Source: Burkholderiaceae bacterium (lineage in GTDB: Bacteria; Pseudomonadota; Gammaproteobacteria; Burkholderiales; Burkholderiaceae_E). Taken from it: a DNA stretch of 64,000 nt. This document shows positions 55,987 to 64,000 of the stretch, in pieces. Under the pieces are notes generated by a model. That model ran no database searches and was not told the DNA's origin. It was given only the letters and a program-made list of their open reading frames with translations. Positions within the stretch are counted from its first letter, which is position 1, and each line of letters opens with the position of its first letter. The position numbers and the translations under genes are program-made. The DNA lies in contig JAOSJU010000001.1 of NCBI GenBank assembly GCA_027493945.1, forward strand, positions 2,108,001 through 2,172,000. Reading direction: 5' to 3'.

Positions 55987-57440
55987 CGGCGCCAGAACGC
56001 CGGCATCAGCACGACGAAGAAAGTGAGCAGCTCCAGCCGGCCGGCGACCATCGCGATCGCGAGCAGCCAGGTCTGGAAGTCGGACAGCGGCGCGTAGTTG
56101 CCGGTCGGACCGAACTGCCCGAGCGCCGGTCCGAGGTTGTTCACCGAGGCCACCACCACCGAGAACGCCGACATGAAGTCGAGGCCGGTGGCCAGCATCA
56201 CGAAGGTGAGCACGATGTGGGTGACGCCCCACAGCAGCATGTAGCCGAGCACCGCGAAGATGACCCGGTTCTCGACCACGTGGCCGTTGATCGTGAGCGG
56301 CGCGATGGCGCGCGGGTGCACCAGACGGTTCAGCTCGCGGCGCGTCTGCTTGAACAGCACCAGCGCGCGGATCATCTTGATGCCGCCGCCGGTGGAGCCG
56401 GCCGACGAGCCGACGCAGGCGAGGAACAGCATCCACAGCGGCGCGAACACCGGCCAGGACGCGTAGTCCTGCGTGGCGAATCCGGTGGAGGTGCTCACCG
56501 AGATGGTGTTGAACGCCGCGCGGCGCAGCGCCTCGGCGAAGGTCGGGTACTGGCCGTTGTAGTACAGGTAGGCAGCGAGCACCAGCGAGCTGCCGAGGAT
56601 CAGCATCAGCACCGAGCGCGCCTCGACGTCGCGCAGGTACACGCGCAGCGAGCGCTCGCGCAGCGCGAGGAAGTGCGTCGAGAAGTTCAGCACCGCCAGC
56701 AGCATGAAGCCGCAGAGCACCGCCTCGACCGTCGGCGACTCGAAGCCCCCGACGCTGGCGTCGCGGGTGGAGAAGCCGCCCAGCGCCAGCGCCGAGAACG
56801 CGTGGCAGACGGACTCGAACCAGTCGAGCCCGGCCCAGCGCAGCGCGAAGATGCAGGCCACGGTGAGCCCGATGTAGATGAGCCACAGTGCCTTGGCGGT
56901 CTGGGTGATGCGCGGCGTGAGCTTGCGCTCCTTCATCGGGCCGGGCATCTCGGCCTTGAACAGCTGCATGCCGCCCACGCCCAGCATCGGCAGGATCGCC
57001 ACCGCCATCACGATGATGCCCATGCCGCCGTACCACTGCAGCGCGTGGCGCCAGACGTTCACCGACTGCGGCAGGTGCTCGATGCCGCTCAGCACGGTGG
57101 CGCCGGTGGTGGTGAGACCGGCGATCGCCTCGAAACAGGCGTCGGTGACGCTGATGCCCGGAATCTCCAGCAGCAGCGGCCCGCTCGCGACCAGCGACAT
57201 CAGCAGCCAGCCGAGCACCACCAGCAGCGCGCCGTCGCGCGGCTCGAGCTCGCGCCGGTAGCGGCGCGTGGCGGCCCACATCAGCGCGCCGGCCGCGAGG
57301 CAGCCCAGCCCCGAGACGAAGAAGCCGGCGTGCGCGCCGTCGTCCACCGCCAGCGACCGGGCCAGCGGCAGCGCGAAGGTGGCCGCGAAGACCATCAGAA
57401 GCCCGCCCAGCACGTGGGCGATCACCAGCAGACGGTTCAA
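55983..57440 (-). CDS. trkH: Trk potassium uptake transmembrane protein
   Basis: 485 residues, full length. The four selectivity-filter turns are visible: EAIAGLTTTGATVLSG, HAFSALALGGFSTRDASVGG, AFNTISVSTSTGFATQDYAS and VVASVNNLGPALGQFGPTGN. WYGGMGIIVMAVAILPMLGV and VGSSAGSTGGGIKMIRALVL are TrkH signatures. It takes up K+ with TrkA, which is not in the window. Its ATG is 22 bases downstream of the hypothetical gene on the same strand. Confidence 0.95.
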   Translation of the reverse strand: MNRLLVIAHVLGGLLMVFAATFALPLARSLAVDDGAHAGFFVSGLGCLAAGALMWAATRRYRRELEPRDGALLVVLGWLLMSLVASGPLLLEIPGISVTDACFEAIAGLTTTGATVLSGIEHLPQSVNVWRHALQWYGGMGIIVMAVAILPMLGVGGMQLFKAEMPGPMKERKLTPRITQTAKALWLIYIGLTVACIFALRWAGLDWFESVCHAFSALALGGFSTRDASVGGFESPTVEAVLCGFMLLAVLNFSTHFLALRERSLRVYLRDVEARSVLMLILGSSLVLAAYLYYNGQYPTFAEALRRAAFNTISVSTSTGFATQDYASWPVFAPLWMLFLACVGSSAGSTGGGIKMIRALVLFKQTRRELNRLVHPRAIAPLTINGHVVENRVIFAVLGYMLLWGVTHIVLTFVMLATGLDFMSAFSVVVASVNNLGPALGQFGPTGNYAPLSDFQTWLLAIAMVAGRLELLTFFVVLMPAFWRR

Positions 57441-57461
57441 GCGATTGTCCGGGAACGCCGG

Positions 57462-57752
57462 TCAGCCGAGGTCCCAGCGCTCGGGCAGCGGCTCGATGAA
57501 GCCCATCTTGCGCAGCATGTCGAGCGCATCGTCGAGCCCCCGATAGCTGTGGATGGCCGCGCGCAACTCGCCGACGCTGCGGCGCCCGTCGATGAGCGCC
57601 AGCAGGGTGCGCAGCCGCCGCGGGATGGAGCAATCGGTGCGGCGCGCTTCGTCGCGGCCGATGCGCGTCTTGATGAAGACGGTGTCCTCGCGAAGCACGG
57701 CGGGATCTCCGCCCAACGCGAGCCGGCGCACGATCTCATGCATCGACGACAT
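57462..57752 (-). CDS. Conserved small protein with winged-helix-like pattern
   Basis: 96 residues, MSSMHEIVRRLALGGDPAVL to EPLPERWDLG. RLRTLLALIDGRRSVGELRA then LDDALDMLRKMGFIEPLP has the helix-turn-helix and wing pattern found in short regulatory domains. KTRIGRDEARRTDCSIPRRL precedes it. No catalytic motif and no family name can be given. It precedes trkH in the same orientation, so they may share a transcript. Confidence 0.6.
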   Translation of the reverse strand: MSSMHEIVRRLALGGDPAVLREDTVFIKTRIGRDEARRTDCSIPRRLRTLLALIDGRRSVGELRAAIHSYRGLDDALDMLRKMGFIEPLPERWDLG

Positions 57753-57772
57753 AGGGCGCAATGCTACGCCGT

Positions 57773-59101
57773 TCAGGATCGCGCGGGGGCGGGAATATGC
57801 CGCATCAGCCAGCGCGCGGTGCGCAGCAGCCGCGCGTCGTCGCCGCGCGCGGCCACCAGTTGCACGCCCAGCGGCAGCCCGTTGGCACCGGCGAGCAGCG
57901 GCAGGGTGATCGCGGGCATGCCGCAGAAGGTCCACAGCGTGCAGGCGATCGGGTCGCCGGTGCCGTCGGCGGCCAGCGGTGCGGTGCCCAGCGTGGCGGG
58001 CGCGAGAATCGCGTCGAAACGTTCGAAGAGCGGCGCGAAAGCGGCCGCCAGCGGCGCGGCCTGCGCCAGCGCCTTGCGGTAGTCGACCGCGGTGACGCGG
58101 CGGCCGCGCTCGATCTGGCCGACCAGCGACGCGGAGAGCTGCGCGCGCCCGCGCTCGTACTCGCGCTCGAACGAGCCCGCGATGTCGGCTTCCATCACGG
58201 TGCGGTGCCAGGCGATCGCATCGGCTGCGGCGGGGGGAAGTTCGACCGCGCCCTGCAGGTCGCCGAGCCTGTCGAGCAGTGCGCCGAAGGCGGCCTGCGC
58301 GTCGGGCGCGACGCGGTCCCACCAGGGCATGCGCGCCCAGCCGAAACGCGGCGGGCGGGCCGGTTCGCTCGCGGCCACGCGCGAGAGCGGCGGCACCGGC
58401 AGCGGCCGCGTCGCCGGGTCGCCCGGATCGTGGCCCCAGAGCGCCTCGGCGAGCAGCGCCGCGTCTTCGACGGTGCGCGCGAACACGCCCACCTGGTCGA
58501 GCGGCGGCGACTGCGAGAGCACCCCGCTGCGGCCGATCGCGCCGAAGCTCGGCTTGTAGCCCACCACGCCGCAGAACGACGCGGGCCGGATCACCGAACC
58601 GTTGGTCTGCGTGCCGATCGCCAGCGGCACCATGCCGGCCGCGACCGCCGCGGCCGATCCGCTCGACGAGCCGCCGGGCGTGTGGCGCGCATCGTGCGGG
58701 TTGCGCGTCTTGCCGGGCGCATAGGTGGCCAGCTCGGTGGTTACCGACTTGCCGATCGGCCAGCCGCCTGCGGCGCGCAGCCGCGCGACGAGCGCCGCGT
58801 CGGCCTGCGCGATGCGCCCGGCGTGCAGCACGGTGCCGTCTTCGGTGGGCATGCCCTGCACGTCGATGATGTCCTTCACGCCCACCGGCACGCCGGCCAG
58901 CGGGGCGTGGCTGAAGCGGGGGCCGCTGCGGCGCGCTTCGTCGAGCTGCCGCGCCTGGGCCAGCGCGTGCTCGGCGTCGAGCCAGGCCCAGGCCTGCACC
59001 TCGGGTTCGCGCTCGTCGATGCGCGCGACGAGCGCGCGCGCGTAGTCTTCGGCCGCGAGACGGCCCGCGGCGATTTCGCGGGCGGCCTCGGCCGCGGTCA
59101 A
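57773..59101 (-). CDS. Amidase (GatA-like signature family)
   Basis: 442 residues. The Ser-cisSer-Lys triad is present: VGVKDIIDVQGMPTEDGTVL (Lys), then TPGGSSSGSAAAVAAGMVPL with the GGSSSGS signature. GTQTNGSVIRPASFCGVVGY is the oxyanion block. FDAILAPATLGTAPLAADGT and GMPAITLPLLAGANGLPLGV lie in the C-terminal half. The TTG start overlaps the DctM stop. GatA proper is excluded because no gatB/gatC is beside it. It hydrolyses an unidentified amide, perhaps the TRAP transporter's substrate. Confidence 0.9.
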   Translation of the reverse strand: MTAAEAAREIAAGRLAAEDYARALVARIDEREPEVQAWAWLDAEHALAQARQLDEARRSGPRFSHAPLAGVPVGVKDIIDVQGMPTEDGTVLHAGRIAQADAALVARLRAAGGWPIGKSVTTELATYAPGKTRNPHDARHTPGGSSSGSAAAVAAGMVPLAIGTQTNGSVIRPASFCGVVGYKPSFGAIGRSGVLSQSPPLDQVGVFARTVEDAALLAEALWGHDPGDPATRPLPVPPLSRVAASEPARPPRFGWARMPWWDRVAPDAQAAFGALLDRLGDLQGAVELPPAAADAIAWHRTVMEADIAGSFEREYERGRAQLSASLVGQIERGRRVTAVDYRKALAQAAPLAAAFAPLFERFDAILAPATLGTAPLAADGTGDPIACTLWTFCGMPAITLPLLAGANGLPLGVQLVAARGDDARLLRTARWLMRHIPAPARS

Positions 59102-59102
59102 C

Positions 59103-61109
59103 TCAGCGATACAGCACCTCCGGCAGCCACAGGCCGATCGCCGGGAACACGTAGAGCAGGAAGATCGCGAGGATCTGGATGCCCATGAACGGCATCATGC
59201 CCATGAAGATCTGCCCCAGCGTGACGTGCGGTGGTGCCACCCCCTTCAGGTAGAACGCGGCCATGGCCACCGGCGGCGACAGGAACGCGGTCTGCAGGTT
59301 CAGCGCGACCAGCAATCCGAAGAACAGCGGGTTCACGTCGAAGTGCACCAGCAGCGGAATGAAGATCGGCATGAAGATCACGATGATCTCGGTCCATTCC
59401 AGCGGCCAGCCGAGCAGGAAGATGATCACCTGCGACAGCAGCAGGAACTGGATCTTGGTCAGGCCGAGCGACAGCACCCAGCGCTCGATGATCTCCTGGC
59501 CGCCCAGCAGCGCGAACGCCGCCGAGAAGATCGACGAACCGACGAACAGCCAGCACACCATCGCGCTGGTCTTCGCGGTGAGGAACACCGACTCCTTCAT
59601 CACGTCGCGGTTGAGCGCCCGGTAGGCGATCGCCAGCACGAAGCCGCCGAACGAGCCGACCGCCGCGGCCTCGCTGGGCGTGGCCAGCCCGAACACGATC
59701 GCGCCGAGCACCGCGAGGATGAGGATCGCCAGCGGGAAGAACGACGACATCAGCATGCGGAAGATCTGCAGCCGCGCGAAGTTCAGCATCGCGTAGTAGG
59801 CGGCCAGCAGCGCGGCGCCGGCGCCGAGCACGTACCAGAACCGAGGCCGGCACCGCCGCAGCGGAGGCGGACGCCTGCGCAGCGGGCGCGGCGGTGCCGG
59901 CCGGCGCGGCACCGTCAGCGGCTTTTGCCGCGGAATCGGTCGTCGCGGCGCCGGCTGCGCCATCGGCCTGCGTCTCGGCGGCGGCTTCGGGCTCGGCGGA
60001 CGGCTCGGCCAGCTCGCCCCCGGCCTCGCCCGCCGGTTCGTCGATTGCCTCCGGCTCGGCCAACCCCCGGGCTCGGCGAGCCCGCCCTCGTCGGCCGATG
60101 CGCCGCTGCCCGCGCTGCCCAGCTGCTCGAGCCCGCCGACGTCGACCGCCATCTTCGGCGCGGTCGCCGAGTTCCAGGCCAGGCCGATCACCAGCGCCAC
60201 CGCGAGCGCCGGCAGTGCGGTGACGAACAGCTCGCGCAGCAGGCGCGACTGGGACACCCCGACGCTCGAGGGCGCCTTCACCGCTCGCACCAGCGCGGGC
60301 AGCGCGCGGTTGCCGAAGCGCTCGCGCACGCGCTCGATCTCGGCCGGCAGCGGCACGTGCCGCTCGGACTCGGGCAGCGGCGGCATCAGCTTCGGCTTGA
60401 GCCTGGCCAGCACGATCACGTACAGGATGTACAGGCCGGCCAGCATCAGGCCGGGGAAGAACGCGCCCGCGTAGAGCTGCACCACCGACACGCCGGCGGT
60501 CGCGCCGTAGACGATCAGCAGCACCGAGGGCGGGATCAGGATGCCCAGGCAGCCGCCGGCGGTGATCGAGCCCGCCGAGATCTTCGTGTCGTAGCCGGCC
60601 TTGAGCATCGACGGCAGCGCGAGCAGGCCCATCAGCGTGACCACCGCGCCGACGATGCCGGTGGCGGTGGCGAACACCGCACAGGTGAAGATGGTGGCCA
60701 CCGCGAGCGAGCCGGGCAGCCTCGCCATCGCCAGGTGCAGCGACTTGAACAGCCGCTCGATCAGGTTCGCGCGCTCGACCAGGTAGCCCATGAAGACGAA
60801 CAGCGGCACCGCGATCAGCACGTCGTTGGCCATCACCGCGTAGGCGCGCTGCACCATCAGGTCGAGCGTCTGCTGGATCGCCTGCTCGGTGCTGCCGGTG
60901 CGGTCGATGTAGGCGAAGAATGCGAACATCACGCCCATGCCCATCAGCGTGAACGCGGTCGGGAAGCCGAGCATGATCGCCGCGACGATCAGCGCCAGCA
61001 TCAGCAGGCCGAGGTGCCCGCTGGTGAGCGCGCCCCACGGCATGAGGAACGCCACCGCGGCGACGATGAGCCCCAGGATCGAGACTCCGAAAACCAGTTC
61101 CTTGCGCAT
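59103..61109 (-). CDS. dctM: TRAP transporter large permease, DctM-like, with internal insertion
   Basis: 668 residues against the usual 420-450. The start is MRKELVFGVSILGLIVAAVA. IMLGFPTAFTLMGMGVMFAF, FMGYLVERANLIERLF and GGCLGILIPPSVLLIVYGAT are signatures. An insertion of about 170 residues lies in the middle (59840-60180). In this frame it reads R/P-rich, while in the next frame it is A/E-rich (EAIDEPAGEAGGELAEPSAE). Membrane segments resume at FWYVLGAGAALLAAYYA and FGLATPSEAAAVGSFGGFVL. It couples Na+ entry to uptake of a substrate caught by DctP. Two compensating indels or a real linker would explain the frames. Confidence 0.88.
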   Translation of the reverse strand: MRKELVFGVSILGLIVAAVAFLMPWGALTSGHLGLLMLALIVAAIMLGFPTAFTLMGMGVMFAFFAYIDRTGSTEQAIQQTLDLMVQRAYAVMANDVLIAVPLFVFMGYLVERANLIERLFKSLHLAMARLPGSLAVATIFTCAVFATATGIVGAVVTLMGLLALPSMLKAGYDTKISAGSITAGGCLGILIPPSVLLIVYGATAGVSVVQLYAGAFFPGLMLAGLYILYVIVLARLKPKLMPPLPESERHVPLPAEIERVRERFGNRALPALVRAVKAPSSVGVSQSRLLRELFVTALPALAVALVIGLAWNSATAPKMAVDVGGLEQLGSAGSGASADEGGLAEPGGWPSRRQSTNRRARPGASWPSRPPSPKPPPRRRPMAQPAPRRPIPRQKPLTVPRRPAPPRPLRRRPPPLRRCRPRFWYVLGAGAALLAAYYAMLNFARLQIFRMLMSSFFPLAILILAVLGAIVFGLATPSEAAAVGSFGGFVLAIAYRALNRDVMKESVFLTAKTSAMVCWLFVGSSIFSAAFALLGGQEIIERWVLSLGLTKIQFLLLSQVIIFLLGWPLEWTEIIVIFMPIFIPLLVHFDVNPLFFGLLVALNLQTAFLSPPVAMAAFYLKGVAPPHVTLGQIFMGMMPFMGIQILAIFLLYVFPAIGLWLPEVLYR

Positions 61110-61121
61110 CGATCGTTCCCT

Positions 61122-61718
61122 TCAGCGCGAGTGCGCCCCGATGTCTTCTTCGTGGTGCTTGACCATCGCCTTGAGCTTGTCGACGTCGACCTCCTCGACG
61201 TCCTCCTGGCGCTTCGGCCACTCGCCGTCCTTCAGGCAGACGATGCAGCGCAGGATCTCCACCACGCCCTGAACCAGCAGCAGCGCGCCGGCCACCGGGA
61301 TCACCGCCTTGAACGGATAGATCGGCGGCCCCTCGGCGGTGATCGACGAGTGCTCGCGGATCGCGAACGACTCGCCGGCGTACTGGTAGCCGGCCCAGAC
61401 CAGCGCGACGATGCCGGGGATGAAGAACACGATGTAGAGCAGCAGGTCGAAGAACGCCTGCGCGCGCGGCGAGAAGAAGCCGTACAGGATGTCGCCGCGC
61501 ACGTGCCCGTTGGCCGACAGCGTGTAGGCGCCGGCCATCATGAACAGCGTGCCGTAGAGCATGATCTGCGCGTCGAACGCCCACGGGTGCGGCGCGTTCA
61601 GCACGTAGCGCGAGAACACTTCCCAGGTGATAAGGGCGGTGAGCGCGACGATCAGCCACGCGAAGAAGTGGCCGATCCGGGTATTGAACCGGTCGACCGC
61701 CAGGAAGAGCTTCTGCAT
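61122..61718 (-). CDS. dctQ: TRAP transporter small permease, DctQ-like
   Basis: 198 residues with four membrane helices: FFAWLIVALTALITWEVFSR, IMLYGTLFMMAGAYTLSANG, FFDLLLYIVFFIPGIVALVW and VIPVAGALLLVQGVVEILRC. HVRGDILYGFFSPRAQAF is the DctQ signature after the second helix. A charged tail (WPKRQEDVEEVDVDKLKAMV) ends it. It supports the large permease and lies 12 bases upstream of dctM. It is separated from dctP by IS110 and repeats. Confidence 0.93.
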   Translation of the reverse strand: MQKLFLAVDRFNTRIGHFFAWLIVALTALITWEVFSRYVLNAPHPWAFDAQIMLYGTLFMMAGAYTLSANGHVRGDILYGFFSPRAQAFFDLLLYIVFFIPGIVALVWAGYQYAGESFAIREHSSITAEGPPIYPFKAVIPVAGALLLVQGVVEILRCIVCLKDGEWPKRQEDVEEVDVDKLKAMVKHHEEDIGAHSR

Positions 61719-61809
61719 GATGGGCCTGCGTCTTTCGGTGCGCGGCTGCGCCGGGGCATGGTATGGCGCCGCGCCGAAGGCGGCGACCGGCCCGGAGCCG
61801 GAAGGACGG

Positions 61810-61835
61810 GGCGCGGGGCCCGCTTGCCCCGCGCC
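61810..61835. terminator. GC-rich hairpin upstream of dctQ
   Basis: GGCGCGGGG (61810-61818) and CCCCGCGCC (61827-61835) pair perfectly with an 8-base loop. Such a hairpin between dctP and dctQ often lowers expression of the membrane subunits relative to the binding protein. The right neighbour is now IS110 rather than dctP. Confidence 0.5.
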
Positions 61836-61967
61836 GGTGCTGCGCTAGACACCATGGTCGCCCGCGTCATTGCGGGCGGCCGGTCTCCTGAGTCGTAGGT
61901 TGCGCGGCGAGCCGCGCCGAGCTACATGTCGAGAACGAGTCATCGGCAAACGTAACGGAGACCGGCC

Positions 61968-63075
61968 ATGGAACAGGTTATCAAGGTTTACGTCGGACTG
62001 GACGTGCACAAGGATTCGATCGCCATCGCGGTGGCTGAAGCGGGCCGAAGCCCGGGGCGGCTGATCGGGCAGATCGCCCACGACGTGCCCAAGCTGCTCA
62101 AGGCGCTGGCGCGGCTGGGTGCACCCGATACGGTGCACGTGGTCTACGAGGCGGGGCCGACCGGTTACGGGCTGCAGCGCGCGCTCTCGGCCAGGGCTAC
62201 CGCTGCGAGGTCATCGCCCCGTCGCTGATCCCGCGGCGCGCGGGCGATCGTGTCAAGACCGACCGGCGTGACTGCCTGCGCCCGGCCGAGCTCTCGCGTG
62301 CGGGCGAGTTGCGCGCGGTGTGGATTCCGGACCGAGGCGACGAAGCGATCCGCGACCTGTCGCGGGCGCGCGAAGACGCGGTGAACGCGCGCACGCAGGC
62401 CCGTCACCAGCTCAAGGCGTTCCTGTTGCGCCACGAGACCCGCTACAACGGCAAGACCGCCTGGACGAGGTCGTTCTACCGTTGGCTCGGAGAATTGAAC
62501 TTCGGCGATGCGAGCAGCCAGGTGGCGTTCACCGAGTACCACCTCGCGGTGCAGGCGGCCGACCAGCGCCTGCAGCGGCTGACCAAGGCACTGAGCGCCT
62601 CGGTGGCGGGTTGGCGCTTCGAGTCGGTGGTGCAGGCGTTGCAGGCGCTGCGCGGCATCGACGTGGTCTCGGCGATCGGGTTGGTGGCCGAGATCGGAGA
62701 CATCGCGCGCTTCGATCACCCGCGCAAGCTGATGGCCTACCGGGGTTGGTGCCCTCGGAACAATCCAGCGGGGATCGTGTCCGCAAGGGCTCGATCACCA
62801 AGACCGGCAACGCGCATGCACGACGATTGCTCACCGAGGCAGCGTGGAACTATCGGTTTACCCCGCGCATCGGACGCGCCGCGCAGGCGCGCCAGGAGAG
62901 CCTGGCCGAACCGATCAAGTCCATCGCCTGGAAGGCACAGCTGCGGCTGAGCGGGCGCTACGCACGATTGAACGGCAGGGGCGTACACCACAACAAGGTG
63001 TGCGTGGCGGTGGCGCGCGAACTCGCCGGCTTCGTCTGGGCGATTGCGCAAGCCAGCGGCGCCCAGCCTCAGTGA
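61968..63075 (+). pseudogene. IS110-family transposase (DEDD recombinase) with two frameshifts
   Basis: Frame one starts MEQVIKVYVGLDVHKDSIAI (first Asp) and VHVVYEAGPTGYGLQRALS (Glu). Near 62195 it slips to YRCEVIAPSLIPRRAGDRVK, then TDRRDCLRPAELSRAGELRA (the DEDD end). Near 62745 it slips again to RKGSITKTGNAHARRLLTEA, the conserved transposase_20 block with GNxxxRRxLxEAAW. It ends at 63075 (QASGAQPQ*). About 368 residues if repaired. IS110 transposases use an element-encoded bridge RNA. As read, the gene is dead. Confidence 0.88.
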
Positions 63076-63344
63076 TACAGGAGGACACGACATGAACCAC
63101 GTAGATCGATGCGGCGATGCGATCCGGACCACGATCGTGGAAACCCTCGCCCGCCCTATAGCGGCACTCTGCAAAGACTGACCCGCGATGCTAGACCGAG
63201 GCAGCCCACGCGACGAATCGGTGAAATGTGGTACCCAACCCACGCATACGAGTCTGATTCATCGTCGCTGCATCGTCCGAGTCGCATCACCCCATCGATC
63301 TGCAAACCCAGGACCTGATTACTCTTGACAGTTGCGACCATACG
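63076..63344 (+). other. Noncoding right part of IS110 element, possible guide-RNA region
   Basis: 269 bases between the transposase stop and the cloverleaf element. There is no credible gene. GATCCGGACCACGATCGTGG near 63122 is a small palindromic stretch. In IS1111-type elements the guide (seek/bridge) RNA lies downstream of the transposase, so this is the candidate place. Structure was not folded. Confidence 0.35.
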
Positions 63345-63609
63345 AGGGCCTGTTCACACTACGATCGTCCCCGCGCCGGGGCCTGCCGGGCCGCCAAACG
63401 AGGCGCCGGCGACGCGCGTGGCGGTGCCACGCAAGGAGCCGGCAACGAAGTGTGGCGGCCCGGCAGGCCCCGGCGAAGGGTGAGCCCGGAAAAAGCGCGC
63501 ACTCCGCGTTGCAAATGCTCGCCGTGGCCCCGCCACGGCTGCGCTTTGCGTCTTGATTGCGCGCTTTTTCCGGGCTCACGCGGGGACGATCGTAGTGTGA
63601 ACAGGCCCT
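63345..63609. repeat. 265-bp cloverleaf-like element with 31-bp terminal inverted repeats
   Basis: Three pairs of perfect inverted repeats nest in order A-B-B'-C-C'-A'. A (63345-63375) pairs with A' (63579-63609) over 31 bases. B (63374-63396) pairs with B' (63452-63474) over 23. C (63480-63501) pairs with C' (63558-63579) over 22. Inner hairpins GCGTGGC-ggt-GCCACGC and CCGTGG-cccc-CCACGG lie in the two loops. The single strand would fold as a stem with two arms. No ORF inside. It ends 3 bases before the dctP stop. Probably a non-autonomous mobile element; it may also act as an operon terminator. Confidence 0.85.
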
Positions 63610-63612
63610 AGA

Positions 63613-64000
63613 TCAGGACTTCTTCGCCTGCTTCGGGCCGAAGTAGTGGTTGTAGGCCATGCGACGGTTGGTGTTGGTGTCCATGTCCCACTTCACCGTG
63701 CGCGCGGCGAATGCGCGCTGCGAGTCGAGGATCTCCTTGAACAGCGCATTCGACCTGGACATCTTGTCGACCACGCCGTCGTAGATCGTCAGCTGCTGCT
63801 GCAGGATCGCGTCGGGCGTCTTGTAGAACTTGACGCCGTCCTTCTTCTGCATTTCCTCGTAGTCTTTCGAGTAGCGGTCGATCGCCTTCCACGACATGTC
63901 GGCCGACGCCGCCTCGACCGCGTTGTCGAGGATCGCGCGCAGCTTCTCGGGCAGCGCGTCGTACTTGGTCTTGTTGAACAGGATCTCGAACTGCTCGGCG
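63613..64000 (-). CDS. dctP: TRAP transporter substrate-binding protein, DctP-like, C-terminal part (cut by window edge)
   Basis: The last 128 residues, from AEQFEILFNKTKYDALPEKL. Typical C-terminal helices of DctP/TRAP binding proteins are AILDNAVEAASADMSWKAID and YSKDYEEMQKKDGVKF, ending YNHYFGPKQAKKS* at 63613. It binds the substrate in the periplasm and hands it to DctQM. It should be the first gene of the operon but is now parted from dctQ by IS110 and the cloverleaf element. The start lies outside the window. Confidence 0.9.
   Translation of the reverse strand, partial: AEQFEILFNKTKYDALPEKLRAILDNAVEAASADMSWKAIDRYSKDYEEMQKKDGVKFYKTPDAILQQQLTIYDGVVDKMSRSNALFKEILDSQRAFAARTVKWDMDTNTNRRMAYNHYFGPKQAKKS

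Larger units (their letters stand above)
61850..63344 (+). mobile_element. IS110/IS1111-family insertion sequence (boundaries approximate)
   Basis: It carries the transposase at 61968-63075 with about 120 bases of noncoding DNA on the left and about 270 on the right. It separates dctP (63613) from dctQ (61718). IS110 elements lack strong terminal inverted repeats and target duplications, so the ends cannot be fixed here. The long right noncoding end is where an IS1111-type guide RNA would lie. Confidence 0.7.

Noticed and set aside
54985..57633. 882-residue minus ORF covering TrkH and CobW
   Set aside because: Only the last third (from 55986) is CobW; the remainder is the wrong frame of trkH.
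55701..61898. Plus-strand ORFs of 793 and 890 residues
   Set aside because: Antisense to trkH, amidase and the TRAP genes; very rich in R, H and Q with no domain.

Overview
The window comes from a high-GC betaproteobacterium, most likely Burkholderiales. The evidence is a DUF3567 protein, an EPS-associated MarR-type regulator, TRAP-transporter genes and a WbpBDE-type surface-polysaccharide locus. Many genes carry single frameshifts, so either the assembly has indel errors or the region is decaying. I mark those genes as broken or frameshifted and give the reading I think is original.

Region by region. (1) 1-7.4 kb is a small defence and mobile island on the minus strand: a group II intron reverse transcriptase cut by the left edge, a large NACHT-like NTPase with a C-terminal PD-(D/E)XK-like domain (broken), and an RloA/RloB (AbiL-like) pair. 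It ends against a truncated WecB-type epimerase. (2) 7.4-23.4 kb is a surface-polysaccharide operon on the minus strand. It holds WbpB/WbpD/WbpE-like enzymes for a 2,3-diacetamido uronic-acid nucleotide sugar, a flippase (Wzx), AsnB-type amidotransferase, polymerase (Wzy), glycosyltransferases, two oxidoreductases and a methyltransferase. A NYN nuclease and the MarR-type EPS regulator lie upstream. (3) 24-29.4 kb has an IS630 remnant and a translationally coupled three-gene set: carbamoyltransferase, a fused GT25-sulfotransferase-like-GH16 protein, and a DXD glycosyltransferase. (4) 29.4-38.2 kb is a toxin-antitoxin graveyard: a PIN plus XRE/ImmA pair, a decayed second copy 5 kb away, MqsA-like, RES/ParS-like and HipBA modules, and a Fic protein. 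(5) 38.2-42.4 kb holds a UDP-sugar dehydrogenase, an epimerase and an intact RfaH/NusG-type antiterminator plus two remnants of that gene. (6) 42.4-54.6 kb is mixed: an AAA ATPase, an outer-membrane barrel plus lipoprotein, Phd/VapC, YefM/YoeB, housekeeping genes, PcaD and rhodanese. (7) 54.6-64 kb has DUF3567, CobW, TrkH, an amidase and a TRAP transporter operon split by an IS110 element and a 265-bp cloverleaf-like element.

The most unusual feature is a 66-bp nested palindrome present nine times (743, 24032, 31102, 36136, 37931, 40917, 41956, 44166, 52622). It repeatedly lies next to GC-rich tandem arrays, gene remnants and duplication endpoints. Three copies sit upstream of an RfaH-like gene or its deleted remnant. 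Two of those modules lead into a shared hairpin plus an ops-like GCGGTAGC motif before EPS genes. This suggests an RfaH/ops-type antitermination circuit that has been duplicated and partly deleted around the palindromes.
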